A DNA stretch of 64,000 nt from Ceratopteris richardii (lineage: Eukaryota > Streptophyta > Polypodiopsida > Polypodiales > Pteridaceae). The stretch lies in the NCBI GenBank assembly GCA_020310875.1, contig CM035423.1:143408723-143472722 (forward strand). The letters are read 5' to 3'. Every line of letters begins with the position of its first letter. The stretch's first letter is position 1. Made by a program: the position numbers and the translations under genes. The notes under the pieces were generated by a model. The model did no database searches and was not told where the DNA came from. It saw only the letters and a list, made by a program, of their open reading frames with translations. Shown here in pieces: positions 10,339 through 22,900 of the stretch.

Positions 10339-11447
10339 TCTTGGTGCAAGACAAGCCTACACACATTGGCTTGGACCCTTGGACATATGGAAGACTAGCA
10401 TGGATAAAGGTTTATCAAGGCTTCACTTGAAGCAAGGCTCATGTGAACATATGCTTATGTGTTCCCACATTTTTTACCCCTTGTAAAAGTCTAAGTAACT
10501 TATCATTTGTTTGTAATCACTTTAAGTCATCCACCTACTTCTAGAGTCGTGGAAATTTGATTGTTGAGATAGAGAGAATATCTCCCTACTTTTAGAGGAG
10601 AGATTCAAGGGAGCCTAAGTTTGAATTTCAAATTCAAATGAAGATCAAACTCCTATAAAAGATGTAGAAAAAAGTCGCGGGTTACTCTCTCACTCTAGCT
10701 CACTCCCCGAGGCATATTTTCCTTGTAACTCATTGTGTGTGAAGGTTACTCCATAGCCAACACCACAATACCTCATTTAGCTGTGCTTGGCAAGCTAATG
10801 AGATTGTACAAACACATATATCAATAGAAGTATACATTCATCATCTCTGTTTTGTCTGAGTCACCTACTCCCAGTCTGTCAACTTCATCAGGGCATTTCT
10901 CTGGATCTACTGAACCAAATCAAGTGTCTATAGCTCATTGGAACCAGCTCAAAGTCTACTACAAGCATACAAAATTTCAAAGGATTCCATTCAGCCATGT
11001 GGGAGAAAATTGAGTCGAGGTGCACACTGGTATTTGTGTGCAGAGCTCCTGAAAAGTCGGGGGTGATTATAATTTTGCTAAACTTATTTCTCAGTGCATA
11101 GTTTATCAATTGAAGTGATTCCACTTGTGATTGGTAGCTTACTAAGGTACATTAATACTCCCAAAAGGAATTGTTCCAATTTTAAGTGTGTTGGACACAC
11201 TGAGTAAAAGTCTGAGCAGGTATCACTACAGGAATAGAAAGTTTTGGTTGATTTTTGAAGTACAAAGTTATCTGTTTTGGATTGATCATTTCCCAAATCA
11301 TTTCCAAAGCACATATATGATTTCTTTGTGTCATTTGGAAGCTAAGCAAGTGTACTAAGCATATCTGAAGAGAAAAGAGGGCAGGTGTGAAGCAGGTTTT
11401 GCAGCACCAACTGATTTCCTGAGTGCATCCATCCATCACTCTCAACA
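10339..11447 (+). repeat. Cop1 3' LTR
   Basis: This is 1109 bp, about 98.4% identical by eye to the 5' LTR. It is preceded by the purine-rich GAGCGGGAG stretch expected of a polypurine tract and ends CTCAACA against the minisatellite. Confidence 0.95.
10654..10661 (+). promoter_or_regulatory. TATA box of the Cop1 3' LTR
   Basis: TATAAAAG lies at the same 315-bp offset as in the 5' LTR. Confidence 0.5.
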
Positions 11448-12209
11448 CATCCCACCATCCCTCCATTCCTCCATCCCACCATCCCTCCATCCCACCATCC
11501 CACCATCCCACCGTCCCACCATTCCACCATCCCACCATCCCACCATCCCACCATCCCACAATTCCACCATCCCACCATCCCACCATCCCACCATCCCTCC
11601 ATTCCTCCGTCCCTCCATTCCTCCATCCCACCATCCCTCCATCCCACCATCCCACCGTCCCACCATCCCACCATTCCACCATCCCACCATCCCACCATCC
11701 CACCGCGTGTATACGTGCAAAAGTTCTCTCTTGCACTTGGTGGTTTCAAGCCTATTGTAGGAGCTACTCTGTAGTGTGGATACAGAGGGTAGGCTTCTCA
11801 GTGGAAGGCTATGAGCACTATAGTGTAAGAGAGTATCTTCGAGTTTCCTTCTTTTCAGTGAGACACTACTGGTGTTAAGCTCTATTCTCTTGAGCAATTC
11901 CTTCACCATTTGCTTCTTGAGCATAGAGTGCCACGAAGCTCTGAGCATTAGTTTTTGAGCATTCCCTTGACAAATCTTGTAATCATCTGAATCGAATCAA
12001 GGAGTGTATGGTCTTCCTTGGTCAATTGTTGTTCATATTTTCTGAAGTATGTACCACTTTGTGCAATACGTGTTATCTACCTGCTCACAGAAATGTTAAA
12101 GGGTATACTTCCGTAAAGAGAACCCCCCTTGAGTAGGTGATGTACTGGACGTGTTTAATTTTCATTCTCTACTTTTGTTAAAAGCGGATACCCCAGTACC
12201 TCCTCTACA
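11448..12209 (+). repeat. Gyp1 5' LTR, remainder
   Basis: The minisatellite continues to about 11704 and is followed by about 505 bp (from CGTGTATACGTGC) that matches 20342-20858 of the 3' LTR. It ends CCTCTACA directly before the primer-binding site. The 5' LTR totals about 1.39 kb against 3.0 kb for the 3' LTR; minisatellite length is the main difference. Confidence 0.88.
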
Positions 12210-12212
12210 ATT

Positions 12213-12230
12213 TGGCACGCCCGGTGGGAC
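12213..12230 (+). other. Gyp1 primer-binding site
   Basis: TGGCACGCCCGGTGGGAC stands three bases after the LTR end and has the TGG start expected for pairing with a tRNA CCA tail. Gyp3 carries the identical site at 60825-60842. The priming tRNA could not be assigned with certainty. Confidence 0.75.
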
Positions 12231-12283
12231 CTTTGCATTTCTATGAGAGGTATTTTTGCCCTATTACATTTGCAAGTAGGTAC

Positions 12284-15200
12284 ATGACCCATACACGGGC
12301 AGATAAGGAGTCTCTTCGTGTTCGGAGGAGCCTTAATAAGTTAGCCAAAACCACGACTAGTGAGTCTACCTCCCCTCTGCCCTCCCTAAATCTATGGATT
12401 GATTTGGGTGCGACACCTTGGTCAAAAGAGGGGTATAGGAGAACTCTAGACTTCTCCTCAGATACGTCCGAAGAAACACCAGTACAAATGGAGGATCTCT
12501 CTCATTTACTCTCCAGATTAAATATCAAATTCCCTACCTTCAAGGGACAAGCCTATGAGGATGCTGATGATCATGTGAGAAGATTCATCTCTTTATGCCG
12601 TGGACGAGGTTTGCAAAATAGAGAGGATGCAATGCTGGCACTCTTTCCATCCACATTGGAGGGTCTTGTAGATCAATGGTATAGTCAATATGCAGATGGC
12701 CATTTCACTACATGGGAGGCTTTGAAGGCGGCGTTCTCACAGACATTCCGACCAAGTGATTCCTCGGAAAGAGCTCTAGATCAGCTAGAGAATTTGAAGC
12801 TAAGACCAGGTGAATCCTTTCATGAACTTCACACTAGAACAAAAGCACTTGTTGCACGTCTGCCACATGCTCCAGGTGACTTTTTGGTTAAAAAGTGGAT
12901 TGAAAAAGCTCTGCCTAGGTCATCTCAGCAGAAGCTTCGTGAATCTCTTAGATTGGATGCGACCCTCAATGATTTTGTTGCAGCGGCATCACGCATTGAA
13001 GAAGCAAGGCAACATTTTGAAGGGGATACACAACAAAAGTATGCTGCAGATCTGGATCCTATTGAGCAACTAAGGAGGGAACTGGAAGCATTAAAGATGC
13101 AACAAAATCAACAAGAAGAGAAGGTCTTGCCACCACTGCGTCGCACTGATGATGAAGTAGCTCAACTTCGCCGAGAGTTAGAAGATTTGAAGACCACTCA
13201 GGATATAAGGAGACAAATTTGGTGTACAATTTGTAACAACAATGGACATTCCAATGCTAATTGCCCTATTAAGGTAAGCTGTCAATTTTGTGGAAAAGAT
13301 GGTCATGAAGCCAGAGATTGCTATTACCTCAAGGGTACACAACAGAGAAGTAACCCTCAAACTTTGGATTCATACTATGCTAGTACTTCAAATACATCTA
13401 ATAGAGAGGACAATAGGCCTGCAAAGCCTAGATATAATAGACCCTTGATGTGCTATCTTTGTGGTGAATATGGCCACATGCAAAATAGGTGTTCCCTCCC
13501 AGAAGATGCACCTCCTTGTCAACATTGTCTAGAGGCCAAGGATCATTATACCAAAGATTGCCCAAGAGGTCGTCCTGCTCCAATTCATATGATTGCAGTC
13601 TCTCCACATGAAGAAGGAAAAACCACTCAGACTTATGCTGTTTCATCCTCTGCAATGCCCATGATGACTAGAGCTAGGCAAGCAGCTGCAACCCAGAGAG
13701 ATGAACAACAAGGATTTCAGGATAAAGAGGAAGAAAAGGAGTCTGGATGGAAGGACCAAACACAAATTGAAGGAGCTTATAATAAGATGACTACTTCTCT
13801 AAAGGGCCAACCAACAAGTCTGCAAGAAAACACTCAGGAGGTAAACATTGAACAGATCTTGAAAGGTATTCATCACAAGATTAGTCTATATGAACTTATA
13901 AGGATGGATTCAAAAATAAGAAGTGACTTACTAAAGATTATACACTCTGCTCACTTGGTCCAATCACCTAGTATAGATGGTTTCATGGTTGATTTTCCCC
14001 CTGCACCCTTAGCAGACTACCAAAGCTCAAGATTATCTGTTTGTATAAAGGATGAAGCTCTCACAGGTGTGATCATAGATGGAGGCTCTGGTATCAATTT
14101 AATGCCAGATTTTAGAATGAAGAAGCTAAAATTGAACCCCACCAAGTTGGCACCATTCACGGTTACATTGGCAGATCAACATCGGGTTGCGCCACTCGGC
14201 ATTATTGAGAAGGTACTGATGGTAGTACAGGGCTGCCATTTTGTTCTAGATTTTGTTGTTATTGCACTTTCACCGGAGACTTCTTACCCTCTACTCCTGG
14301 GGAGACCTTGGCTGAGACAAGCAAAAGCTTTGCAAGATTGGGGAAATAATAAACTATGGATTTCAACAAATACCAATAGCCAACTGCAACTACATTTGGA
14401 AGAAGGATTCGACTCAGGAGAAACTACTGGATATACTGTGGACACTCAGGTAATGCCCTCCCTACCCCAAGAAGAGGATACATTGTTAAATTGGATGATG
14501 GGAAGTGCAGAGTGTTGCACAGTGGAGATTAATGAAATTGAGGAAGAAGTTGCAGATAAGGTAATTACAGGAAAGGGCAATGAAGACCACAAGGTATTGG
14601 AGAATGAGCAATTGCAGGAAAGCACAAGCCTTGAGGAAGCAACCCAGATAAAAGTATCAGAGGTAGAAGATTTTGAACCTAAGGGCAGAGAAGATCTTCC
14701 TTTCTCAAATATACCTCAACGATGGATGGAAGAACATGTTGCAGAATATAAATTAAACTCCACTCCTGTATATAGTGGAGATGATTTATCAAACAAGGCC
14801 AGTCCTGAAACATTGGTTCAAGAAGTAAATTTAGGGGATGAAGAGAACCCTCAAGTAGTCCATTTGGCATCCTGGTTGTGGCATTATCCTAATTTACTAC
14901 AGAAGGTAACTTCTTTGCTCTTTACTTACAAAAGTGTCTTCGCATGGTCCTACAAAGATCTAACAGGAATACCAGAAGAGCTTGGATTACATCGGATACC
15001 CTTGGTTGAGGGAGCTGCGCCTGTAAGAAGTAGGCCATATCGACTCAATCGGAAGTATGCAGAGGTGGTAAAAGCAGAGATTACAAAACTAGAAGAAGCA
15101 GGTATAATTGTGCCAGTAGAACATTCCAGGTGGCTTTCTTCTATGGTTATTGGGCTGAAGAAAAATAGTGGAAAAATAAGGGTATGTGTTGATTTCCGTG

Positions 15201-17596
15201 CTTTGAATAAAGTGACTATTCAAGATGGATTTCCTCAGCCCTTCACAGAGCAAGTACTTGAAGAGGTAGCTGGTCACACTTTGTATAGTTTCTTGGATGG
15301 TTTTAGTGGCTACAATCAGATAGTGATCCATCCTGATGATAGGGAAAAAACAGCCTTTGTCACTCCGTGGGGCACTTATGTCTATACTCGAATGGCTTTT
15401 GGTTTGAAGAATGCACCAGCTTCATTTAATAGAACGATGTATCTGATATTGGGCAAATGGTTAACAACCTTTCTATGCATTTTCATGGATGACTTCTCAG
15501 TATTTTCAGGTACAAATAGAAGGGCAGCAGTTCAAGATTTCCATGACCATTTGGAAAATTTAAAAGAAATTTTTGAGCAATGTCTCAAAACAGGTTTGAA
15601 ATTGAATCTTGATAAATGTCACTTTTTGGTCACTAAGGGCACTCTTCTTGGTCACATAGTATCTGCTGAAGGTATAACTGTTGACCCTGCAAAGGTTACA
15701 GCTATTCTTTCCATGCCAATTCCACAAAGCCCAAAGGAAGTGCAAAGTTTCTTGGGCCATGCAGGGTATCACAGAAGATTCATTAGGATGTATTCGGAAA
15801 TTGCTAAGCCCTTGTCAAGGCTTACCAGCAAAAAGATCCCTTTCTCATGGAGTGCTGAAGCTGACAAAGCATTTTGTGAACTAAAGTTGAGGCTATGTAC
15901 TGCTCCACTTTTAAGTGTTCCTAATTGGTCATTGGAATTTCATGTGCATACAGATGCTAGTCTTCATGCTGTTGGTGCAGTTCTAGCTCAACCATCATCG
16001 CACAAAGTGGATAGACCTATCCCTTATGCATGCAGACTACTCAACCAAGCTGAAAGAAATTACAATACAATAGAAAGAGAAGGTTTGGCTATCGTATTTG
16101 CTCTTCAGAAGTTCCGACATTATCTCCTTGGTGTACATTTCATTGTTATTTCTGATCATCAGCCCTTGAAGTATTTGATAAACAAGCCTAGAGTAGCTGG
16201 AAGGATTTGGAGATGGTTACTCCTATTTCAAGAAAATAATTTTGATATTCATATTAAGCCAGGAAAAGAGCACTACATGGGAGATCAAGTGTCCAGGACG
16301 GCAATGAGCGAAAAGGCAACAGGTATTAATGATGAATTGGTGGATAGCAATCTTTTTCTAGTAGCAATCCGGACTGGTTGGTATGATGAAATTCTCCATG
16401 TTCTGACTACTGGAAAGATCCCAGAACACTTGACACCTGTAGAAAAGAGAAGATTGCTCCTGAAAACCAAACCATATTCTCTTATAAATGGAAATTTATA
16501 TAAATACTGTCAAGATGATATATTGAGAAGGTGTGTCTATCCAGAGGAGGTAAATCTTCTGCTAGAGGCTGCACACAATGAAGGACATCTAAAGGGGGAA
16601 GAATTGGCTCATAGAATCATCCACAAAGGTTTATGGTGGCCTCATATTTTCAAGGATGCAATCAAGTCTTCTAAAGAATGCCACATCTGCCAGAGGTGTG
16701 CTCCCGCGCCAACCAGATTGAATTTCCAACCATTGGTCATATCTACAGGATGGCTCCCATTTGAACGATGGGGTCTTGATTTCATAGGACCAATTAGTCC
16801 AACTAGTCAACCTAGAGGAAAAAAGTATATTTTGATGGCCACATGCTATGCCACTAAATGGATAGAGGCTAAAGCTACTATGGACTGCACGGCTTTAACG
16901 GTGGCTAAATTTGTGTATAAACGTATTTTCTCAAGATTTGGCTGCCCATTGGAGATAACTAGTGATAGGGGCACACATTTTGTAAATCAATTGCTCCAGT
17001 TTATATTTGACAGATACAAAATCTTCCATAAAAAATCTTGTGCCTACTACCCAAGGGCAAATGGCCAAGCAGAAAGCTCCAATAAGATTTTGATTGGATT
17101 GCTTCGCAAATTATCTTTCGATCATAAAAGCTCCTGGCCATTAGCACTAATCGGTGCAATCTGGGCTTTCAGAACCACGAAAAAGGTAACTACAGGCGAG
17201 ACTCCATTTCGGTTAGTATATGGGAAAGAGGCATTGGCACCATTCGAATTCATTATCAAAAAGGAAATAGAAATCAAAACCATTGGAGTTGAACCCCCCA
17301 TTTAGAGATTGGTGGCATTAGAAGAATACAGAGAAGGAGCAATGCAAAAACTTCAGGTAACACAAGAAGAGCGCAAAAGACTGCATGATAGGTATCTAAG
17401 GTCCAATGAAATACAGGAAGGATCCATGGTTTTAGTGCATCAGGTCCCAGCAATTCCATCCAAACTAGCACCCAAATGGATAGGACCTTACACGGCGATA
17501 AAGGTATTACCTCATGGAGCAGTACATCTGGAGGATTTGCAGGGTAAGAGGATACCCCTGGTCAATATTTCTAGGGTGAAGAAGTACCTGAATTAA
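12284..17596 (+). pseudogene. Gyp1 gag-pol region (nearly whole, about one break)
   Basis: The region begins at the ATG of MTHTRADKES. A gag domain (about 12500-13000) leads to a charged, coiled-coil-like stretch and a row of about four CCHC-type zinc knuckles (about 13220-13565). A retropepsin-like site IIDGGSG follows near 14080. Reverse transcriptase has FMDD near 15485 and RNase H has HTDAS near 15945. The integrase has an H2C2 zinc module (about 16560-16700), a core with GLDFIGP, TSDRGTHF and an NGQAES glutamate (about 16770-17075), and a C-terminal GPY-like end. Domain order is that of Ty3/gypsy. Gag and pol lie in one frame. The first part is about 95% or more identical to Gyp3. Confidence 0.9.
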
Positions 17597-17859
17597 GGTA
17601 AATTGGAAGCATATCATTCACCGTACCTACTATATTTCATTTGGTGATTTCACTTATTATAGAAAAAAAAAAGTACGAAAAAAAAGAACGAAAAAAAAAA
17701 ATAATAATAAAAAAATAGTTTTTTTTATTATTTTTTATTTTTATTTCTCCAGGGTGAAGGATTATCTGAGTCAAGTCAAGAAAGAAGAACTTCCTTCACT
17801 ATCTTGTTTTCGGCTTCCGGAATTGCACCGAGACGGTGCAAAGACCTGATCTGGGGGTC
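17597..17859 (+). other. Gyp1 3' untranslated region with A/T hairpin and polypurine tract
   Basis: An A-rich run (about 17664-17716) is followed at once by a T-rich run (to about 17746). Together they can fold into an A/T stem. A short direct echo of the integrase end (AGGGTGAAG) recurs near 17753. CTGGGGGTC (17851-17859) directly precedes the 3' LTR and is the probable polypurine tract. Confidence 0.6.
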
Positions 17860-17924
17860 TGTATCGCGGCATTTCCCTCCCTATCTCTTTTCTCTCTCCT
17901 CTCTCTCTCTCTCTTTTCCCCCAC

Positions 17925-19636
17925 CCTCCCTCCATCCCATCATCCCTCCATCCCACCATCCCTCCATCCCACTGTCCCTCCATTCCTCCATCCCACCATC
18001 CCACCATCCCACCGTCCCACCATTCCACCATCCCACCATCCTACCATCCCACCATCCCTCCATTCCTCCATCCCACCATCCCTCCATCCCACCATCCCAC
18101 CATCCCACCGTCCCACCATTCCACCATCCCACCATCCCACCATCCCACCATCCCACCATCCCACCATCCCTCCGTTCCTCCATCCCACCATCACTCCATC
18201 CCACCATCCCACCATCCCACCATCCCTCCATTCCTCCATCCCACCATCCCTCCATCCCACCATCCCACCATCCCACCATCCCTCCATTCCTCCATCCCAC
18301 CATCCCTCCATCCCACCATCCCACCATCCCACCATCCCTCCATTCCTCCATCCCACCATCCCTCCATCCCACCATCCCACCATCCCTCCATTCCTCCATC
18401 CCACCATCCCTCCATCCCACCATCCCACCATCCCACCGTCCCACCATTCCACCATCCCACCATCCCACCATCCCTCCATTCCTCCATCCCACCATCCCAC
18501 CATCCCTCCATCCCTCCATCCCACCATCCCTCCATCCCACCATCCCACCATCCCACCATCCCACCATCCCACCATCCCACCATCCCTCCATTCCTCCATC
18601 CCACCATCCCTCCATCCCACCATCCCACCATCCCACCATCGCTCCATCCCTCCATCCCACCATCCCTCCATCCCACCATCCCACCGTCCCACCTTCCACC
18701 ATCCCACCATCCCACCATCCCACCATCCCACCATTCCACCATCCCACCATCCCACCATTCCTCCATCCCACCATCCCACCATTCCTCCATCCCACCATCC
18801 CACCATCCCACCATCCCACCATCCCACCATTCCACCATCCCACCATCCCACCATTCCACCATCCCACCATCCCACCATCCCACCATCCCACCATCCCACC
18901 ATCCCTCCATTCCTCCGTCCCTCCATCCCTCCATCCCACCATCCCACCGTCCCACCATCCCACCGTCCCACCATCCCACCATCCCACCATCCCTCCATTC
19001 CTCCATCCCACCATCCCACCATCCCACCATCCCTCCATTCCTCCATCCCACCATCCCTCCATCCCACCATCCCACCATCCCACTGTCCCACCATTCCACC
19101 ATTCTTCCACCCCACCATCCCACCATCCCACCATCCCACCATCCCTCCATTCCTCCATCCCACCATCCCTCCATCCCACCATCCCACCATCCCACCGTCC
19201 CACCATTCCACCATCCCACCATCCCACCATCCCTCCATTCCTCCATCCCACCATCCCTCCATCCCACCATCCCACCATCCCACTATCCCACCATCCCTCC
19301 ATTCCTCCATCCCACCATCCCTCCATCCCACCATCCCACCATCCCACCGTCCCACCATTCCACCATCCCACCATCCCACCATCCCACCATCCCTCCATTC
19401 CTCCATCCCACCATCCCTCCATCCCACCGTCCCACCATCCCTCCATTCCACCATCCCTCCATCCCACCATCCCCCTGTCTCACCATCCCTCCATTCCTCC
19501 ATCCCACCATCCCACCATCGCTCCATTCCACCATCCCACCGTCCCACCGTCCCACCATTCCACCATCCCACCATCCCACCATCCCACCATCCCTCCATTC
19601 CTCCATCCCACCATCCCTCCATCCCTCCATCCCACA
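17925..19636. repeat. 8-bp C-rich minisatellite in the Gyp1 3' LTR
   Basis: About 1.7 kb of CCACCATC-type octamers, with CCTCCATT pairs marking higher-order blocks of roughly 64-120 bp. The G-rich complement has GGG triplets every 8 nt with 5-nt loops, which fits the G-quadruplex consensus over the whole array. Open frames of over 500 codons run through it on both strands as IPPSHHPT-like or GGMVGWWD-like repeats. They are not credible proteins. Confidence 0.95.
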
Positions 19637-20288
19637 AATCCCACATTTGTCCACGACCTCACATAAGACTCTCATACAGTTTTGGATGGATATTTGGAGG
19701 ATCATTTCTTAACCAAACCCTACAGTGTTATATATCGTTCGAAAGCTCTCGACGAGTACTTTCCAATGTTGCAGTAATAACTTTGAAATCTTGGATCAAT
19801 TTTTTACCACACCCCAAAAACCCCCACAACTCCCCATAACTCACCCCTATTCCCACCCAACACTCAAACCCCACAAACCCCACACAACTCCACACAACTC
19901 CACACCCCCTCCATGACCCTCCACAAACCCCATAATCTCTCTCAACTCCCCACAACTCACCTCGCATATTGCCCACTTAATATGAAGGATCAAAAGCTAC
20001 TACAAAAATTAGGTGAAGGATGTGCTTCTCAGGGTCATTCAAACATCGCGGGCGGCACAAAATGAGGATCTCAGCTTGCAATCAAAAGTGACAGTAAAGG
20101 TGTAAGTGGTAAAGGTAAAAGTGGAGAAATGAGTGTTGCCACGAATCATTCATGACGACTGCCTATTTATGAGGATCCAATTCAAGACTGGTGGCATATT
20201 TGATTTACCCCTCCAATCTTGGGCAATCAATCGGCGCATGATCAGTGGACGTGAGGAATCGGCAAGGCCCTCTTGGCCTATTGGGGCC

Positions 20289-20295
20289 TATAAAA
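20289..20295 (+). promoter_or_regulatory. TATA box of the Gyp1 3' LTR
   Basis: TATAAAA follows GGCCTATTGGGGCC. The block from about 20255 to 20310 is nearly identical in Gyp3 (about 60170-60228), whereas sequence further upstream is not alignable. This conservation marks it as the core promoter of the family. Confidence 0.65.
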
Positions 20296-20858
20296 CAATG
20301 GATTTGTGCTCATTTGGGGTACATTTTTGGAGTTACAGTGACGCGTGTATACGTGCAAAAGTTCTCTCTTGCACTTGGTGGTTTCAAGCCTATTGTAGGA
20401 GCTACTCTGTAGTGTGGATACAGAGGGTAGGCTTCTCAGTGGAGGGCTATGAGCACTATAGTGTAAGAGAGTATCTTGGATTTTCCTTCTTTTCTGTGAG
20501 ACACTACTGGTGTTAAGCTCTATTCTCTTGAGCAATTCCTTCACCATTTGTATTGATCTGTATTTATCTGCATAGAGTGCCACGAAGCTCTGAGCATTAG
20601 TTTTTGAGCATTCCCTTGACAAATCTTGTAATCATCTGAATCGAATCAAGGAGTGTATGGTCTTCCTTGGTCAATTGTTGTTCATATTTTCTGAAGTATG
20701 TACCACTTTGTGCAATCCGTGTTATCTACCTGCTCACAGAAATGTTAAAGGGTATACTTCCTTAAAGAGAACCCCCCTTGAGTAGGTGATGTACTGGACG
20801 TGTTTAATTTTCATTCTCTACTTTTGTTAAAAGCGGATACCCCAGTACCTCCTCTACA

Positions 20859-22211
20859 CACATATATACACACATCGACACACACATACACACATAGTCA
20901 CACACACATACACACATAGTCAGACACCCATACAAACATACACACACACAAATGCACACACATACATACATAGAACATGCAAGCTTACACACACACAAAT
21001 GCACACACATACATACATAGAACATGCAAGCTTACACACACACACACACAAACACACTTCCACACACATTTCTAGACACACATATACATGCATACACACA
21101 CATATATACACATACACATGTATATGCACACATAGACACACACCTACACACATAGATACACACACACAGACACATACACACACATACACACATACACACA
21201 TACACATACACACATACACATAGATTTACACACACACATACACATGCATACACACACATATATACACATACATAGATATATACACACATTGACACACACA
21301 TACACACATAGACACACACACATACATACAAATACACACACACAGATACGCATGCATACACATACACATATATACACACATAGACACACACATACACATG
21401 CAAACACACACACATACACACATAGACACACACACACATACACACACACATATACACACACATAGACACATACAAACTTACACACACACATTTACACACA
21501 CACACACATACACATGCATACAAACACACATATATAGATACACACATATATACACACATAGACATATACATACACACATAGACACACACACACACATACA
21601 CACACACATAGACACATACACACACATATATGCATACACACACACGTAGAGAGATATATACACACACATACACATACATGCATACATATGCATACATAAT
21701 GCATATGCATATGCATACATACACACTTCCATGCATACAAACACATGCATACATATGCATTCATAATGCACATGTATATGCATACAAACATGCTTACATG
21801 CATATGCACACATACACACCTACACACATCGACACATACACATACATACACACACATACACATACACACACACACACATATACACACAGATTTACACACA
21901 CACATACACATGCATACACACACATAGACACAGACACACATAGACACACACACAAACACACACACATATACAAACACACATAAACACATAGACACATACA
22001 CATTTACACACACATACACAAAGACACACACACACACATAGACACATACATACACACACACATAGACACATACACACTTACACACTTACACACACACACA
22101 CACAAATACACACACACACACAAATACATACACACACATACACACATAGACACATACAAACTTGCACACACATACACACATCCACACACATTTACATGCA
22201 CACATACACAT
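20859..22211. repeat. CACATA-type microsatellite, right half
   Basis: This continues the array broken at 4314 by Gyp1. It contains CACACACATACACATGCATACAC modules and a block of TATGCATACATAATGCATATG-like steps near 21680-21800. That block also appears near 42770-42890, so it aligns this array with copy 1. Confidence 0.93.
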
Positions 22212-22226
22212 TGTTGAGAGCAGTAT

Positions 22227-22292
22227 GGGCACCCAAGGACTGACTAGACAAGGAAGCCAGGGCACCCAAGGACTGACTAGACAAAGAAGTCA
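22227..22292. repeat. 33-bp tandem repeat in the Gyp2 LTR, two copies
   Basis: Two adjacent units begin GGGCACCCAAGGACTGAC and differ by only two bases. The same pair is present in the 3' LTR part at 38649-38714. It may hold promoter elements in U3, but this is inference. Confidence 0.9.
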
Positions 22293-22611
22293 GCGGAGAG
22301 AGTCAGAACAAAGTGAAGGAGTAAGTAGACAAAGTAGTGGACGCAAATCTGGCAGATAGGCCCTTCAATTTTTCTCAAATCTTGTAACAGTGATTCTTAT
22401 CACTAACAATCATTGTAAATACCATTTCATATTTTTGTAGCTCCATTTTGTGCAAGCCAAGGAGTCCTTGAGCTTGAGGAGCCTTAGAAGTACCTACATA
22501 TCAATTTTCGTATTTTTTAGACTCCGTTTAAGCCCTCAAATTGGCCCTGGAACCTAATTTTTAACTAGGCCGGACACTAGGTCTGGACAGGGCCAAAACC
22601 TAGTCAAAAAC

Positions 22612-22619
22612 TATAAAAA
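22612..22619 (+). promoter_or_regulatory. TATA box of the Gyp2 5' LTR
   Basis: TATAAAAA lies about 260 bp before the LTR end, in the position expected for the U3/R promoter. Confidence 0.55.
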
Positions 22620-22879
22620 GAGCTAGAGAGCTCATTTTTGAGGTTAGATTGTAATTGAAACGAACTTGTAAGAGCTTTTGAAAGTGATCTAAAGAACTCC
22701 ATTGATTCTCCCTCTTTGTCTTGCCGTGTGTGCGCGTGTGTGTGTATGTGTGTGCATGCTTGTGTGCTTCTCACTCACGCACTTGTGCCGCCACTTGCTC
22801 GAGGTGTTCATACCATCCTCATGTCTTCCCGGATTGACATTAAAGGAGGTGCTACTCATCACTAAGCTACACCAAATTT

Positions 22880-22900
22880 TGGCGCCGTTGCCGGGGATCG
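22880..22900 (+). other. Gyp2 primer-binding site
   Basis: TGGCGCCGTTGCCGGGGAT stands about eight bases after the LTR end. This is the site familiar from plant Athila/Tat-lineage gypsy elements. Confidence 0.9.

Larger units (their letters stand above)
4941..11447 (+). mobile_element. Cop1: Ty1/copia LTR retrotransposon, looks whole
   Basis: Two LTRs of about 1.11 kb (4941-6050 and 10339-11447) bound a single long gag-pol frame. CATCC flanks the element on both sides (4936-4940 and 11448-11452), the target duplication made on insertion into the minisatellite. A primer-binding site of the initiator-tRNA-Met type stands right after the 5' LTR and a purine-rich tract lies before the 3' LTR. Protease, integrase, reverse transcriptase and RNase H come in copia order, with integrase before reverse transcriptase. 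I count roughly 17-18 LTR differences (about 1.6%), a young insertion of perhaps under one to about one million years at common plant rates. It is younger than Gyp1, which it splits. Confidence 0.95.
4315..20858 (+). mobile_element. Gyp1: Ty3/gypsy LTR retrotransposon with a nested copia element
   Basis: Both LTRs start TGTATCGCGG and end CTCTACA, giving inverted TGTA/TACA termini. CACAT flanks the element on both sides (4310-4314 and 20859-20863), the expected 5-bp target duplication, although CACAT is common in this microsatellite. A primer-binding site follows the 5' LTR and a G-rich polypurine tract precedes the 3' LTR. The internal region encodes gag, protease, reverse transcriptase, RNase H and integrase in gypsy order. 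Without the nested Cop1 it spans about 10 kb. It looks nearly whole, with about one break in coding. The LTRs differ by only 1-2% where alignable by eye, suggesting insertion within roughly the last one to few million years at usual plant rates. Confidence 0.88.
17860..20858 (+). repeat. Gyp1 3' LTR (about 3.0 kb)
   Basis: It begins TGTATCGCGGCATTTCCC and ends CCTCTACA. In order: a CT-rich entry, a 1.7-kb C-rich minisatellite, about 500 bp of C-rich then mixed sequence (19640-20150), a promoter-like part with a TATA box at 20289, and a 500-bp end shared with the 5' LTR and, more distantly, with Gyp3 (60250-60821). Confidence 0.85.
22212..22871 (+). repeat. Gyp2 5' LTR
   Basis: It begins TGTTGAGAGC and ends near AAGCTACA, a few bases before the primer-binding site, so the 3' limit could shift by several bases. 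It contains a 33-bp direct repeat near its start and a TATA box at 22612. Confidence 0.82.

Noticed and set aside
17804-19839. Open frames of over 500 codons on both strands (Pro/Ser/His-rich or Gly/Trp/Asp-rich)
   Set aside because: They run through an 8-bp minisatellite without stop codons in several frames at once. The residues simply mirror the repeat.
19640-20130. A second captured host-gene fragment in the Gyp1 LTR, by analogy with Gyp3
   Set aside because: No translated stretch resembled a known family. The C-rich part (19810-19960) is low-complexity.
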